DNA of 64,000 bases. It comes from Deltaproteobacteria bacterium (lineage in GTDB: Bacteria > Myxococcota > Myxococcia > Myxococcales > Anaeromyxobacteraceae). Shown here piece after piece: positions 17,336-26,726 of this stretch; position 1 is the stretch's first letter; each line of letters opens with the position of its first letter. The notes below the pieces were generated by a model. That model did no database searches. It had not been told where the DNA came from and was given only the letters and a program-made list of their open reading frames with translations. The translations under genes were made by a program, and so were the position numbers. Location: positions 434,001-498,000 of the forward strand of contig JACRMN010000012.1 in NCBI GenBank assembly GCA_016214955.1, given 5' to 3'.

Positions 17336-18211
17336 GTGGACCGCCGGGAGTCCGATTCCGAGGTGGCGGAGGCGGCGGGAGCCGGGGCGGCGCCCGCGCT
17401 CCTCGGCCTCGCCGTGGCGCTGGGGGCGGCCGGGCTGCTGGCGCGCGCCGGTGCCGGCCCCGAGGTGCACGGCGCGCTGGTGCTGGCGGCGGCGCTGGTG
17501 GCCCGCTCGCTCGGCCCCGCGGGCGCCGCGGCGGCCCTGGCGCTGGTGGCCGCGGCGGCGCCGGCGCTGGCCGCGGCCGGGCTCGCCCCCGGGCTGGTCC
17601 TCTCGCGCCACCTCACCGCGGTGCTCCCCGCCTGGGCCTTCGCCGCCGGGGCGCTGGCCCTCCTGGAGATGCGGCGGGTGGAGACGGCCCGGCTGCGCGC
17701 CGAGCTGCGGGAGCGGGCCGAGGCCGACGGGCTCACCGGCGTGGGCAGCCGCCGCGAGCTCCTGCGCCGCGGCGAGATGCTCATGGCGCTGGCGCGGCGC
17801 AGCGGGCGGCCGCTCTCGCTCCTGGCCCTCGACGTCGACGGGCTCGCCGACCTCAACGGCCGCCACGGCAGCGAGCTGGGCGACGAGGTGCTGCGGCTGG
17901 TGGCGACCCGGCTCAGGGACGCGCTCCGCACCACCGACGCCGTGGGCCGGGTGGACGGCGGGCGCTTCGCGGTGGTGATGCCCGACACGGCGCTCGCCGG
18001 GGCGCGGGCCGCCGCCGAGCGGGCCCGCATCGCCGTGGCCGAGGAGGCGCTCTTCGCGCCCGGCGGCGGGGAGCGCATCCGCTTCACGGTCAGTGCCGGC
18101 GTGGTGGAGCTGGGGAGCGCCGACGCCGCCGCCGAGGCGCTGCTGGGCCGGGCCGACCGGGCGCTGGCCGCGGCCAAGCAGGCCGGGCGGGACCGCGTGG
18201 AGGTCGCCTGA
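17336..18211 (+). CDS. Membrane GGDEF-type protein with degenerate active site
   Basis: The first ~110 residues contain about four hydrophobic segments (ALLGLAVALGAAGLL onward), then a GGDEF-fold domain: DGLTGVGSRRELLRR, LLALDVDGLADLNGRHG, LGDEVLRLVATRLRDALR and SAGVVELG. At the active-site turn, where diguanylate cyclases have GGDEF, it reads VDGGRFAVV, so the catalytic acidic residues are lost. It is therefore probably a receptor or scaffold rather than a cyclic-di-GMP synthase. A TAGACT hexamer ends 7 nt before the GTG start. Confidence 0.82.
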   Translation: MDRRESDSEVAEAAGAGAAPALLGLAVALGAAGLLARAGAGPEVHGALVLAAALVARSLGPAGAAAALALVAAAAPALAAAGLAPGLVLSRHLTAVLPAWAFAAGALALLEMRRVETARLRAELRERAEADGLTGVGSRRELLRRGEMLMALARRSGRPLSLLALDVDGLADLNGRHGSELGDEVLRLVATRLRDALRTTDAVGRVDGGRFAVVMPDTALAGARAAAERARIAVAEEALFAPGGGERIRFTVSAGVVELGSADAAAEALLGRADRALAAAKQAGRDRVEVA

Positions 18212-18350
18212 GCAAGCCGCTCCGCCCCGCGGTGCGCCCCGGCCACGAAGCGCAGACATATCCATGGCTTGGGCCCCATCATCTCCCTCGCCAGGGGGGC
18301 TGGCCGGTGCGAGAATACGTGCCGCTGCTGGTCGGGGGAGGGGGTCCACC

Positions 18351-19760
18351 ATGCCGAGCATCGAGGCCCGTCCGAAGCCGGAACTTCACCCGGAGTTCTG
18401 CAAGGGGTGCGGCCGCTGCATCGAGGCCTGCTCCGTCCACCACTGCATCGCCGAGGGGCGCGACATCCACGCCCAGAGCGGCCTGGTGCCGGTGGCCTTC
18501 CACCCCGACGGCTGCAACGGCTGCAACCTGTGCGTCGAGGCCTGCCCCGAGCCCTACGCGCTCATGGCCGGCGATGCGGCCGGGCCGGAGGAGCACCCGG
18601 TGGTCTCGCGCCACCGCGCCCCGGCGCCCCAGACCGTGCCCGACGAGCGCGTGGCGTTCGCCGAGGGGAAGACGCTGGTGGTGAAGGGCGCCCATGCCGC
18701 CGCCATCGGCGCGCTGCTGGCCGGCTGCCGCCACTTCTTCGGCTACCCCATCACCCCCTCCACCGAAGGCGCCGAGCTGATGGCCAAGCTCCTGCCCAGG
18801 CTGGGCGGGACCTTCCTGCAGGCGGTGAGCGAGGTCGCGGCCGTCAACATGATGTACGGCTGCGGCGGCGGCGGGAAGCCGTGCATGACCTTCACCTCCT
18901 CGCCCGGCTTCAGCCTCATGCTCGAGGGGGTCTCGTACCTGATCGGCTCGGAGATCCCGGGCGTGATCGTCAACGTGATGCGCGCCGGCCCCGGCCTCGG
19001 CAACATCGGCCCGGCCCAGGCCGACATCAAGCTCACCTGCCGCGGGCTCGGCCACGGCGCCACCCACGCCGTCGCGCTGGCGCCCTCGACCCCGCAGGAG
19101 ATGCTCGACCACGCCATGCTGGCCTTCGAGCTCTCCTTCAAGTACCGCAACCCGGTCGTCATCCTCGCCGACGGCTACCTGGGCCAGATGACCGGGCGGG
19201 TGCGGCTGCCCGGAGCGCTGGTGAAACCGGGCCTGCCGGCCTGGGCGGTGTCGGGCGACGCCGCCCACCGCAAGAACGTCCACACCTCCATCTACCTCAA
19301 CGAGGCCGACCAGGAGGCCCACGACGAGCACATCCTCGCCAAGTACGCCGCCATGACCGAGGCCGAGCAGCGGGCCGACCTGTACCGCTGCGAGGACGCC
19401 GAGGTGCTGCTGGTGGCCTGCAACACGCCGGCGCGCATGGCCAAGGGCGCGGTGCGGGCGCTGCGCGACGAGGGAGTGGCCGCCGGCCTCTTCCGGCCGC
19501 AGACCATCTGGCCCTTCCCGGCGAAGGTGCTGGTGCCGCTCCTGCCGCGGGTGCGCCGCCTGGTGGTGGTCGAGGCCAGCGAGGGGCAGCTCGAGGACGA
19601 GCTGCGGCTGGCGCTCTCCCACGCCGGCGCCGGCCAGGCCATCCCCATCGACCACGTGCGCCGCCAGGGCGGCAACCTGCCCTCGCAGCGCGAGATCCTG
19701 GAGGGCGTGCGCGGCCCGCGGGCGCCCCGCGCCACCGCACGGAAGGTGGTGACGGCATGA
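18351..19760 (+). CDS. 2-oxoacid:ferredoxin oxidoreductase, fused ferredoxin (delta) and alpha subunits
   Basis: These enzymes oxidatively decarboxylate 2-oxoacids to acyl-CoA while reducing ferredoxin. The N-terminus holds two [4Fe-4S] motifs (CKGCGRCIEAC and CNGCNLCVEAC); from residue ~105 comes the alpha subunit with GYPITPSTEGAELMA, SEVAAVNMMYG and the AGPGLGNIGPAQAD segment. The start at 18351 follows GGGGGAGGGGGTCCACC. It overlaps the beta-gamma gene by 4 bp. The VorA/KorA branch is likely; the particular 2-oxoacid cannot be fixed from sequence. Confidence 0.9.
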   Translation: MPSIEARPKPELHPEFCKGCGRCIEACSVHHCIAEGRDIHAQSGLVPVAFHPDGCNGCNLCVEACPEPYALMAGDAAGPEEHPVVSRHRAPAPQTVPDERVAFAEGKTLVVKGAHAAAIGALLAGCRHFFGYPITPSTEGAELMAKLLPRLGGTFLQAVSEVAAVNMMYGCGGGGKPCMTFTSSPGFSLMLEGVSYLIGSEIPGVIVNVMRAGPGLGNIGPAQADIKLTCRGLGHGATHAVALAPSTPQEMLDHAMLAFELSFKYRNPVVILADGYLGQMTGRVRLPGALVKPGLPAWAVSGDAAHRKNVHTSIYLNEADQEAHDEHILAKYAAMTEAEQRADLYRCEDAEVLLVACNTPARMAKGAVRALRDEGVAAGLFRPQTIWPFPAKVLVPLLPRVRRLVVVEASEGQLEDELRLALSHAGAGQAIPIDHVRRQGGNLPSQREILEGVRGPRAPRATARKVVTA

Positions 19761-21202
19761 GCACCTTCTACGAGCGCTTCGAGCGCCACGACCACGCCGC
19801 CGGCCTCAAGGGCCACACCACCCACTACTGCGCCGGCTGCGGCCACGGCCTGGCCCACAAGTACCTGGCCGAGGCCATCGAGGAGCTGGGGATCCAGGAC
19901 CGCACCATCGCCATCTCGCCGGTGGGCTGCAGCGTCTTCCTCTACTACTACCTCGACGTCGGCAACACCCAGGCGGCCCACGGCCGGGCGGCAGCGGTGG
20001 CGCTGGGCCACAAGGTGGCCAACCCCGAGGCGGTGGTGGTGAGCTACCAGGGCGACGGCGACCTGGCCTCCATCGGCCTCGCCGAGATCATGCAGGCGGC
20101 CGAGCTGGCGCTGCCGATCAGCGTGGTCTTCGTCAACAACGCCATCTACGGCATGACGGGCGGGCAGCTGGCCCCCACCTCGCTCATGGGCCAGGTCACC
20201 AGCACCTCGCCCGGCGGCCGGGACCACTTCATGGGCCAGCCCGCGCGCATGGCCGAGATCATCGCCGGCCTCGACGGCCCCATCTACGTGGAGCGGGTGG
20301 CGCTCTTCGACGCCAAGCAGCGCGTGCGGGCGCGGAAGGCCATCCAGAAGGCACTCCGCAACCAGGCCGAGAACCGCGGCTTCTCCTTCGTGGAGGTGCT
20401 GGCCGAGTGCCCCACCCACCTGAAGCTCACGCCCACCGAGGCCGAGGCCTGGGTGAAGGAGAGGATGCTCCCGGTCTTCCCGCTGGGCGTGAAGAAGGAC
20501 ATCTCGCCGGAGAGCTGGGGCACCTGGCCCAGGCCCACCTTCGAGCCCGAGGCGGTCCTGCGGGCCGTGGGCGCGCTGGCCGAGCCGGCGCAGCGCTTCG
20601 CCCGCGGCTTCCCCCGCACCCCGTTCGGCGACGACATCGCGCTCAAGCTGGCCGGCGCCGGGGGCGACGGCGCCCAGACGGCCGCCATGCTCATCGCCCG
20701 CGCCGCCATCAACGAGGGCTTCGACGCCACCCACATCCCCAGCTACGGCCCCGAGTCGCGGGGCGGCACCTCCTACGCCGACGTCCGCGTCGCCAGGGAG
20801 GAGGTGCTCTCGCCGGCCGCGCCCCACCCGCACGTGCTGCTGGCCTTCAACGCCCCCAGCCTGGCCAAGTTCGGCCCCACGGTGGAGGCGGGCGGGGTGG
20901 TGGTCTACGACAGCTCGGTGATCACCGAGCCGCCGCAGGTCGACCCGTCGGTGCGGCTGCTGGGCGTGCCCTGCGCCGCCATCGCCCAGGAGCTGGGCAA
21001 GTCGATGGTGAAGAACGTCGTCGCCCTGGGCGCGCTGCACGGGGCCACCGGATTCTTCCCCGACGAGACCTACCTGGCGGCGCTGCACCAGGCGCTGGGC
21101 GGCAAGACCGAGCTCTGGGCGGTGAACGAGGAGGCCTTCAAGCGAGGCATGGCGGCGGCCTCGTCGCCGGCCGGCAGCGGCTTCTTCGGCTGGTGGAGCT
21201 GA
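19757..21202 (+). CDS. 2-oxoacid:ferredoxin oxidoreductase, fused beta and gamma subunits
   Basis: The 481-residue partner carries the thiamine-diphosphate beta subunit first (YCAGCGHGLAHK, then YQGDGDLASIGLAEIMQA and NNAIYGMTGGQ) and a gamma domain from about residue 285 (LAGAGGDGAQTAAMLIARAA, SYGPESRGGTSYADV). With the preceding gene, the usual four subunits are condensed into two polypeptides. The final SGFFGWWS tail is unusual. The gene stops 7 bp before the convergent heme A synthase gene. Confidence 0.9.
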   Translation: MSTFYERFERHDHAAGLKGHTTHYCAGCGHGLAHKYLAEAIEELGIQDRTIAISPVGCSVFLYYYLDVGNTQAAHGRAAAVALGHKVANPEAVVVSYQGDGDLASIGLAEIMQAAELALPISVVFVNNAIYGMTGGQLAPTSLMGQVTSTSPGGRDHFMGQPARMAEIIAGLDGPIYVERVALFDAKQRVRARKAIQKALRNQAENRGFSFVEVLAECPTHLKLTPTEAEAWVKERMLPVFPLGVKKDISPESWGTWPRPTFEPEAVLRAVGALAEPAQRFARGFPRTPFGDDIALKLAGAGGDGAQTAAMLIARAAINEGFDATHIPSYGPESRGGTSYADVRVAREEVLSPAAPHPHVLLAFNAPSLAKFGPTVEAGGVVVYDSSVITEPPQVDPSVRLLGVPCAAIAQELGKSMVKNVVALGALHGATGFFPDETYLAALHQALGGKTELWAVNEEAFKRGMAAASSPAGSGFFGWWS

Positions 21203-21209
21203 CGCCGCA

Positions 21210-22145
21210 CTAGGCGGCGGCGGAGACCGCGCCGGCCCGGACCCGCTCGGCAGGGCCCAGCGCCGCCGAGGCCAGGAGCACCAGCGCGATCCAGGTGAGG
21301 TCGGCCACCAGCAGGTGGGCGAGCTGCAGCGCCACCGGCGCCAGCAGCGCCACGTTCACGGCGCCGAGCACGAGCTGCCCGGCCACCAGGGTGAGGACCG
21401 CCGTCGCCAGGCCAGGGACGCGCCCGCGGGGGCGGGCGTGGAGCGCGCCGCGGGCCGCCAGCGCCGTGGCCACGGCCGCGGCCACCGCCACGAAGGGGTG
21501 GAGGAGCCGCAGCCGCAGGAGCAGCGTCGCGCCCGGCGCCAGCTCCTGCTCGAGGCCGTGGGCCAGGCTGCGCGCCGGGTAGAGGGTGTCGCCCAGCGCG
21601 GCGATGGCGCCGGTGATGCCGGTGACGAGGACGGCCAGCAGCGCCACGCCGAGGAGCGTGCGCAGCCGGCCCGGGGGCGCCGCCAGCCCGCCGGGGCGGC
21701 GGCTCCACTCGGCGCAGAGGGCCAGCGCCGCCAGCAGGAGGAAGGTGTTGGTGAGGTGGATGGCCATCACCCACCCGCGGGCCGCCGAGGTGTCCCGGGC
21801 CACCCAGCCGTAGAGCACCAGCCCTGCGCCCACCAGCGCCTCGGAGATCATGAAGGCCAGCGCCGCGACCGCCGCCTTCCGGGCCGCGTGGCCGCGGGGG
21901 AAGGCGCGGAAGGCCCAGACGAGGAGCACGACCACCAGCACGAGCGCGATGCCGCTGGTGGCCCGGTGGGTGAACTCGATGACCGTCTCCAGGCGCGGGG
22001 CCCGCGGCAGCACCTGGCCGTTGCAGGTGGGCCAGTGCTGGCCGCACCCGGCGCCGGAGCCGGTGGCCCGCACGAAGGCGCCCCAGGCGACCACCAGCAG
22101 GTTGTAGCCGAGCACGGCCCAGGCGAAGCGGGTGAAGGCGGGCAT
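21210..22145 (-). CDS. ctaA: Heme A synthase / COX15-CtaA family membrane protein
   Basis: The 311-residue, eight-span protein matches CtaA: FVRATGSGAGCGQHWPTCNGQVLP after the first span, EFTHRATSGIAL, HLTNTFLLLAALAL in the middle and a C-terminal repeat with LRLLHPFVAVAAAVATAL and LQLAHLLVADLTWIAL, giving the heme-ligand histidines. It converts heme O to heme A for aa3-type oxidases. The cbb3 enzymes in this window do not use heme A, so it presumably serves an oxidase encoded elsewhere. It lies downstream of arsR on the same strand. Confidence 0.9.
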   Translation of the reverse strand: MPAFTRFAWAVLGYNLLVVAWGAFVRATGSGAGCGQHWPTCNGQVLPRAPRLETVIEFTHRATSGIALVLVVVLLVWAFRAFPRGHAARKAAVAALAFMISEALVGAGLVLYGWVARDTSAARGWVMAIHLTNTFLLLAALALCAEWSRRPGGLAAPPGRLRTLLGVALLAVLVTGITGAIAALGDTLYPARSLAHGLEQELAPGATLLLRLRLLHPFVAVAAAVATALAARGALHARPRGRVPGLATAVLTLVAGQLVLGAVNVALLAPVALQLAHLLVADLTWIALVLLASAALGPAERVRAGAVSAAA

Positions 22146-22203
22146 GCGGAAGTGAAAGCACCCCGGCCCCGGCGGCGCAACAGCCGAGGCGGGGGGCGGC
22201 GCC

Positions 22204-22320
22204 CTACGGCCTCGCCTCCCCGGCGCCCGCCGGGAAGCTGCCGGCGCAGTCGCGCAGCCCGGCCAGGCGGGCGGTCTTGCCGGGGAGGCGGCGGGCGACG
22301 CCGGCGGCGGGCTGGGTCAC
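22204..22320 (-). CDS. 38-residue peptide downstream of arsR
   Basis: A short frame starts at a GTG preceded by CTAGGAGCACCCC, a good ribosome binding site, 9 bp after the arsR stop. It encodes a basic peptide (TQPAAGVARRLPGKTARLAGL) with one cysteine. No family is recognised. The ribosome binding site argues for translation, but a GC-rich frame this short could be chance. Confidence 0.35.
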   Translation of the reverse strand: MTQPAAGVARRLPGKTARLAGLRDCAGSFPAGAGEARP

Positions 22321-22329
22321 GGGGTGCTC

Positions 22330-22680
22330 CTAGAGGCTGCCCACGAGGGCCTTGAGGCGCCGCATGGCGCGGGGCTCGACGCAGTAGCACACGCGCGGCC
22401 CGTCGATGTCGCCGCGGACGAGCCCCGCCCCCCTGAGCACCTCGAGGTGCTGGGAGACGGTGGACTGGGCCAGCGGCAGCTCGTCGACGATGTCGCCGCA
22501 GACGCAGGACTCGCGCCGGGCCAGCAGGCGCAGGATCTGGACGCGGGCCGGGTGGCCCACCGCCTTGGCGAGGAGCGCCAGCTCCTCGTCGGCGGCCTTG
22601 CCCTCGACGGGGCGGAGGTCGGGAGCCTCCCGGGGGGCCGTCACCGGCTCACACGGGCTCTTCCTGAGGGCGCTGGGCAT
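22330..22680 (-). CDS. arsR: ArsR-family winged-helix repressor
   Basis: The 116-residue protein has the ArsR/SmtB fold: [51 protein letters not shown]. The ESCVCGDI part holds the two cysteines of the classical ELCVCDL metalloid-binding site in helix 3, and a further Cys pair occurs in RVCYCVEP, so soft-metal or arsenite sensing is plausible. It is divergent from the thioredoxin/permease cluster, whose promoter contains an inverted repeat. A TAGAAC hexamer ends 7 nt before its ATG. Confidence 0.9.
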   Translation of the reverse strand: MPSALRKSPCEPVTAPREAPDLRPVEGKAADEELALLAKAVGHPARVQILRLLARRESCVCGDIVDELPLAQSTVSQHLEVLRGAGLVRGDIDGPRVCYCVEPRAMRRLKALVGSL

Positions 22681-22785
22681 GGACGAGGTTCTACGATGAG
22701 CGAGGGAGTCTGCGTAACGCGACCGGAGGACCTTGTCGGGCCTTCGCGGTGCGGTGGATGAGGCATCCAGCCCCTTCTCCCGTCC

Positions 22786-22814
22786 TTGCCGTCAAATCGT
22801 CAACATGCGATAAG
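22786..22814 (+). promoter_or_regulatory. Sigma-70 promoter with candidate ArsR operator
   Basis: TTGCCG (22786-22791) and GATAAG (22809-22814) are spaced by 17 nt. Between and over them lies the inverted repeat ATCG-N8-CGAT (22796-22811), where a bound repressor would block polymerase. A second perfect repeat, TGGATG-AGG-CATCCA, is at 22755-22769. Both are candidates only. Confidence 0.4.
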
Positions 22815-22835
22815 CGACCCCCGGGAGGTCGCGGG

Positions 22836-23228
22836 ATGATCTGGAGGACAGCCGGGGTGGTGGCCGTGGTCGCCGCGAGCCTGGCATGGGTCGCGCTGAG
22901 GCGGCCGGCCGCACCGCCGGCGCCCGCCGCGCGGGTGGCAACCGCCCAGGCGGTTCCGCGCCTGGTGGACCTCGGCGCCGGCAAGTGCATCCCCTGCAAG
23001 GCCATGGCGCCCATCCTGGAGGGCCTGCGGGTCGAGTACGCCGGCCGGATGGAGGTGCAGTTCATCGACGTCTGGCAGGACCCCGATGCGGCCAGGCCCT
23101 ACGGCATCCGCATGATCCCCACGCAGATCTTCTACGGCGCCGACGGCAAGGAGCTGGCCCGCCACCAGGGGTTCATGTCGCGCGAGGATATCCTCGCCCA
23201 GTGGCGGGCGGTCGGGGTGAGCCTCTAG
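22836..23228 (+). CDS. Membrane-anchored exported thioredoxin-like protein
   Basis: A 130-residue protein with an N-terminal anchor (residues 2-21, TAGVVAVVAASLAWVAL), a Pro/Ala linker and a thioredoxin domain with active site GKCIPCKAM and the cis-proline loop RMIPTQIFY. The start at 22836 follows CCGGGAGGTCG. It should act on the outer face of the inner membrane as a disulfide reductase fed by the CcdA-like protein encoded 8 bp downstream. Divergent ArsR is the likely regulator. Confidence 0.88.
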   Translation: MIWRTAGVVAVVAASLAWVALRRPAAPPAPAARVATAQAVPRLVDLGAGKCIPCKAMAPILEGLRVEYAGRMEVQFIDVWQDPDAARPYGIRMIPTQIFYGADGKELARHQGFMSREDILAQWRAVGVSL

Positions 23229-23236
23229 GGCCGGCG

Positions 23237-23938
23237 ATGGTCGAGCTGCTCACATCCTTCGGGCGGGCCTTCGAGGCCCCCGCGGCCCTGGCCCTGCCGG
23301 CCGCTCTCCTCTGGGGCGTCCTCTCGGTGGTGCTCTCGCCCTGCCACCTCTCGAGCATCCCGCTCGTCGTGGCCTACATGAGCGGCGGCACGGAGCTCCC
23401 CTCGGGGCGCCGCGCCGTCCTCCTGTCGGGGAGCTTCGCGCTCGGCATCCTCGGGAGCATCGCCGCCGTAGGCGCCATCACGCTCGCCGCGGGCCGCATG
23501 GCGGGCGACGTGGGCCGCGTCGGGAGCTTCCTGCTCGCGGCCGTGTTCTTCGCGGTGGGCTTGAACCTCCTGGGCCTGCTGCCGCTGCCCAGCTGGTCGG
23601 CCGGCCCCACGTCGCCGGGCCGCCGAGGGCCGGCGGGCGCGCTGCTCCTGGGTCTGGTGTTCGGGGCCGCCCTCGGCCCCTGTACCTTCGCCTTCATGGC
23701 GCCGCTGCTCGGGCTGGCCTTCCGGGCCGGGGACGCTAACCTGGCTTTCGGCGCCCTGCTGGTGGCGATGTACGGCCTCGGCCACTCGCTGGCCATCGTG
23801 GCCGCGGGTGCCTCGGCCCAGGGCGTCCAGCGGTGGCTCTCCTGGAGGGCAGGCGCGCGGGCCGCCGTGCTGGTGCGAGGCGGCGCGGGAATCGCCGTCA
23901 TCTTCGGCGGTCTCTACTTCCTCTACACGGCCACCTGA
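23237..23938 (+). CDS. CcdA/DsbD-type electron-transfer membrane protein
   Basis: The 233-residue, six-span protein has the paired helices of the CcdA family: VLSPCHLSSIPLVVAYMSGG and, in the second half, ALGPCTFAFMAPLLGLAF, each with a cysteine beside proline. It transfers electrons from cytoplasmic thioredoxin to exported thioredoxins. The flanking thioredoxin genes (22836 and 25085) are natural partners on the outer and inner faces. Confidence 0.88.
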   Translation: MVELLTSFGRAFEAPAALALPAALLWGVLSVVLSPCHLSSIPLVVAYMSGGTELPSGRRAVLLSGSFALGILGSIAAVGAITLAAGRMAGDVGRVGSFLLAAVFFAVGLNLLGLLPLPSWSAGPTSPGRRGPAGALLLGLVFGAALGPCTFAFMAPLLGLAFRAGDANLAFGALLVAMYGLGHSLAIVAAGASAQGVQRWLSWRAGARAAVLVRGGAGIAVIFGGLYFLYTAT

Positions 23939-23958
23939 GCCAGGAGCGCCACGACGCG

Positions 23959-25071
23959 ATGAGCCGGCCCACCATCGAGAGCGGTACCCCGCCGGCCCCC
24001 TGCTGCGGCGACGCCTGGTCCGGCGTGACGCCCGGCGCGCCGCCCGCGTCCCGCCTGCCCGGGACCCTGGCACTCCTGGCGCTGGCGCTCGCCGCCTGGG
24101 CCGCCGCCTACGCCGCCATCCTCCCGCTGTCGGAGTGGATCACCTTCCGGCTCCTGGGGCTCTCGCCCGGCTCGCGCCTCGGCCAGAGCGTGGCCTTCTT
24201 CCTGTACGACGCCCCCAAGGTGCTGCTGCTCCTCACCCTGGTGGTCTTCCTGGTGGGGATCGTCCGCTCCTTCTTCACCCCGGAGCGGACCCGGGCGCTC
24301 CTGGCGGGCCGCCGCGAGTCGGTGGGCAACGTGCTGGCGGCCGCCCTGGGCATCGTCACCCCCTTCTGCTCCTGCTCGGCGGTGCCCCTCTTCATCGGCT
24401 TCGTCGAGGTGGGCATCCCGCTGGGCGTCACGCTCTCCTTCCTGATCTCGGCGCCCATGGTGAACGAGGTGGCGCTGGTGCTGCTCTTCGGGCTCTTCGG
24501 CTGGAAGGTTGCCGCCCTCTACCTCGCCACCGGCCTCACCATCGCCATCCTGGCCGGCTTCGTGCTGGGGAGGCTGAAGCTGGAGCGGTTCGTGGAGCCG
24601 TGGGTCCACGAGTCGATGCAGGCCGCCGGGGCCACCTACCAGGCCGAGCGGCTCGGCTTCGCCGGGCGGGTGGAGAAGGGGACCGAGGCGGTGCGCGACG
24701 TGGTGGGCAAGGTCTGGCCCTGGGTCCTCCTCGGCATCGCGGTGGGAGCCGGGATCCACGGCTACGTGCCCGAGGGGCTCCTGGCCGGGGTGATGGGCAA
24801 GGCGGCCTGGTGGTCGGTGCCGGTGGCGGTGCTCATCGGCGTGCCCATGTACTCGAACGCCGCCGGCATCATCCCGGTGGTGGAGGCGCTGCTCGGCAAG
24901 GGCGCGGCCCTGGGCACCGTGCTGGCGTTCATGATGTCGGTCATCGCCCTCTCGCTGCCGGAGATGATCATCCTGCGCAAGGTGCTGCGCCCGCCGCTCA
25001 TCGCCGCCTTTGCCGGCGTGGTGGCGGTGGGGATCCTGCTGGTGGGCTGGCTGTTCAACGCGCTGCTCTGA
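23959..25071 (+). CDS. COG0701/ArsP-like permease
   Basis: The 370-residue protein has about eight spans and the family signatures TPFCSCSAVPLFIGF and, in the second half, IGVPMYSNAAGIIPVVEALLGKG. ArsP members export trivalent organoarsenicals; others in this family have unknown substrates. An N-terminal vicinal cysteine pair (PAPCCGDAW) is a possible thiophilic metal site. It lies between a CcdA-like protein and a small thioredoxin, under probable ArsR control, which supports a thiol-reactive substrate. Confidence 0.85.
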   Translation: MSRPTIESGTPPAPCCGDAWSGVTPGAPPASRLPGTLALLALALAAWAAAYAAILPLSEWITFRLLGLSPGSRLGQSVAFFLYDAPKVLLLLTLVVFLVGIVRSFFTPERTRALLAGRRESVGNVLAAALGIVTPFCSCSAVPLFIGFVEVGIPLGVTLSFLISAPMVNEVALVLLFGLFGWKVAALYLATGLTIAILAGFVLGRLKLERFVEPWVHESMQAAGATYQAERLGFAGRVEKGTEAVRDVVGKVWPWVLLGIAVGAGIHGYVPEGLLAGVMGKAAWWSVPVAVLIGVPMYSNAAGIIPVVEALLGKGAALGTVLAFMMSVIALSLPEMIILRKVLRPPLIAAFAGVVAVGILLVGWLFNALL

Positions 25072-25084
25072 GGAGGACAGGGAG

Positions 25085-25318
25085 ATGAGGATCCAGGTGC
25101 TGGGAACCGGTTGCCAGAAGTGCAAGCAGCTCACCGCCAACGCCGAGCAGGCGGTGGCCGAGCTGGCCCTGGGCGCGACGGTCGAGAAGGTGGAGGACCT
25201 CCGCGAGATCATGAAGTTCAGGGTGATGGCCACGCCGGCGCTGGTGGTGGACGGCCAGGTGCGCTCCGCCGGCAAGGTGCTGTCGCCGTCCGAGGTGAAG
25301 AAGGTCCTGGCCGGCTGA
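25085..25318 (+). CDS. Small thioredoxin-fold protein (redox-active disulfide protein 2 type)
   Basis: This 77-residue protein is a minimal thioredoxin fold with GTGCQKCKQL as its CxxC site and VMATPALVVDGQV as the cis-proline loop. It begins 13 bp after the permease with a GAGGAGGACAGGGAG ribosome binding site. Homologues regularly accompany COG0701 permeases. It has no signal, so it should act in the cytoplasm, perhaps reducing the permease cysteines or the CcdA-like protein. Confidence 0.9.
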   Translation: MRIQVLGTGCQKCKQLTANAEQAVAELALGATVEKVEDLREIMKFRVMATPALVVDGQVRSAGKVLSPSEVKKVLAG

Positions 25319-25360
25319 CGGTCGCCCCCGTGGCGGGGGGGCGCTATACACTCCCCACCC

Positions 25361-26725
<1,365 letters not shown>

Positions 26726-26726
26726 C

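Noticed and set aside
17336-18211. Active diguanylate cyclase
   Set aside because: The catalytic GGDEF is replaced by DGGRF.
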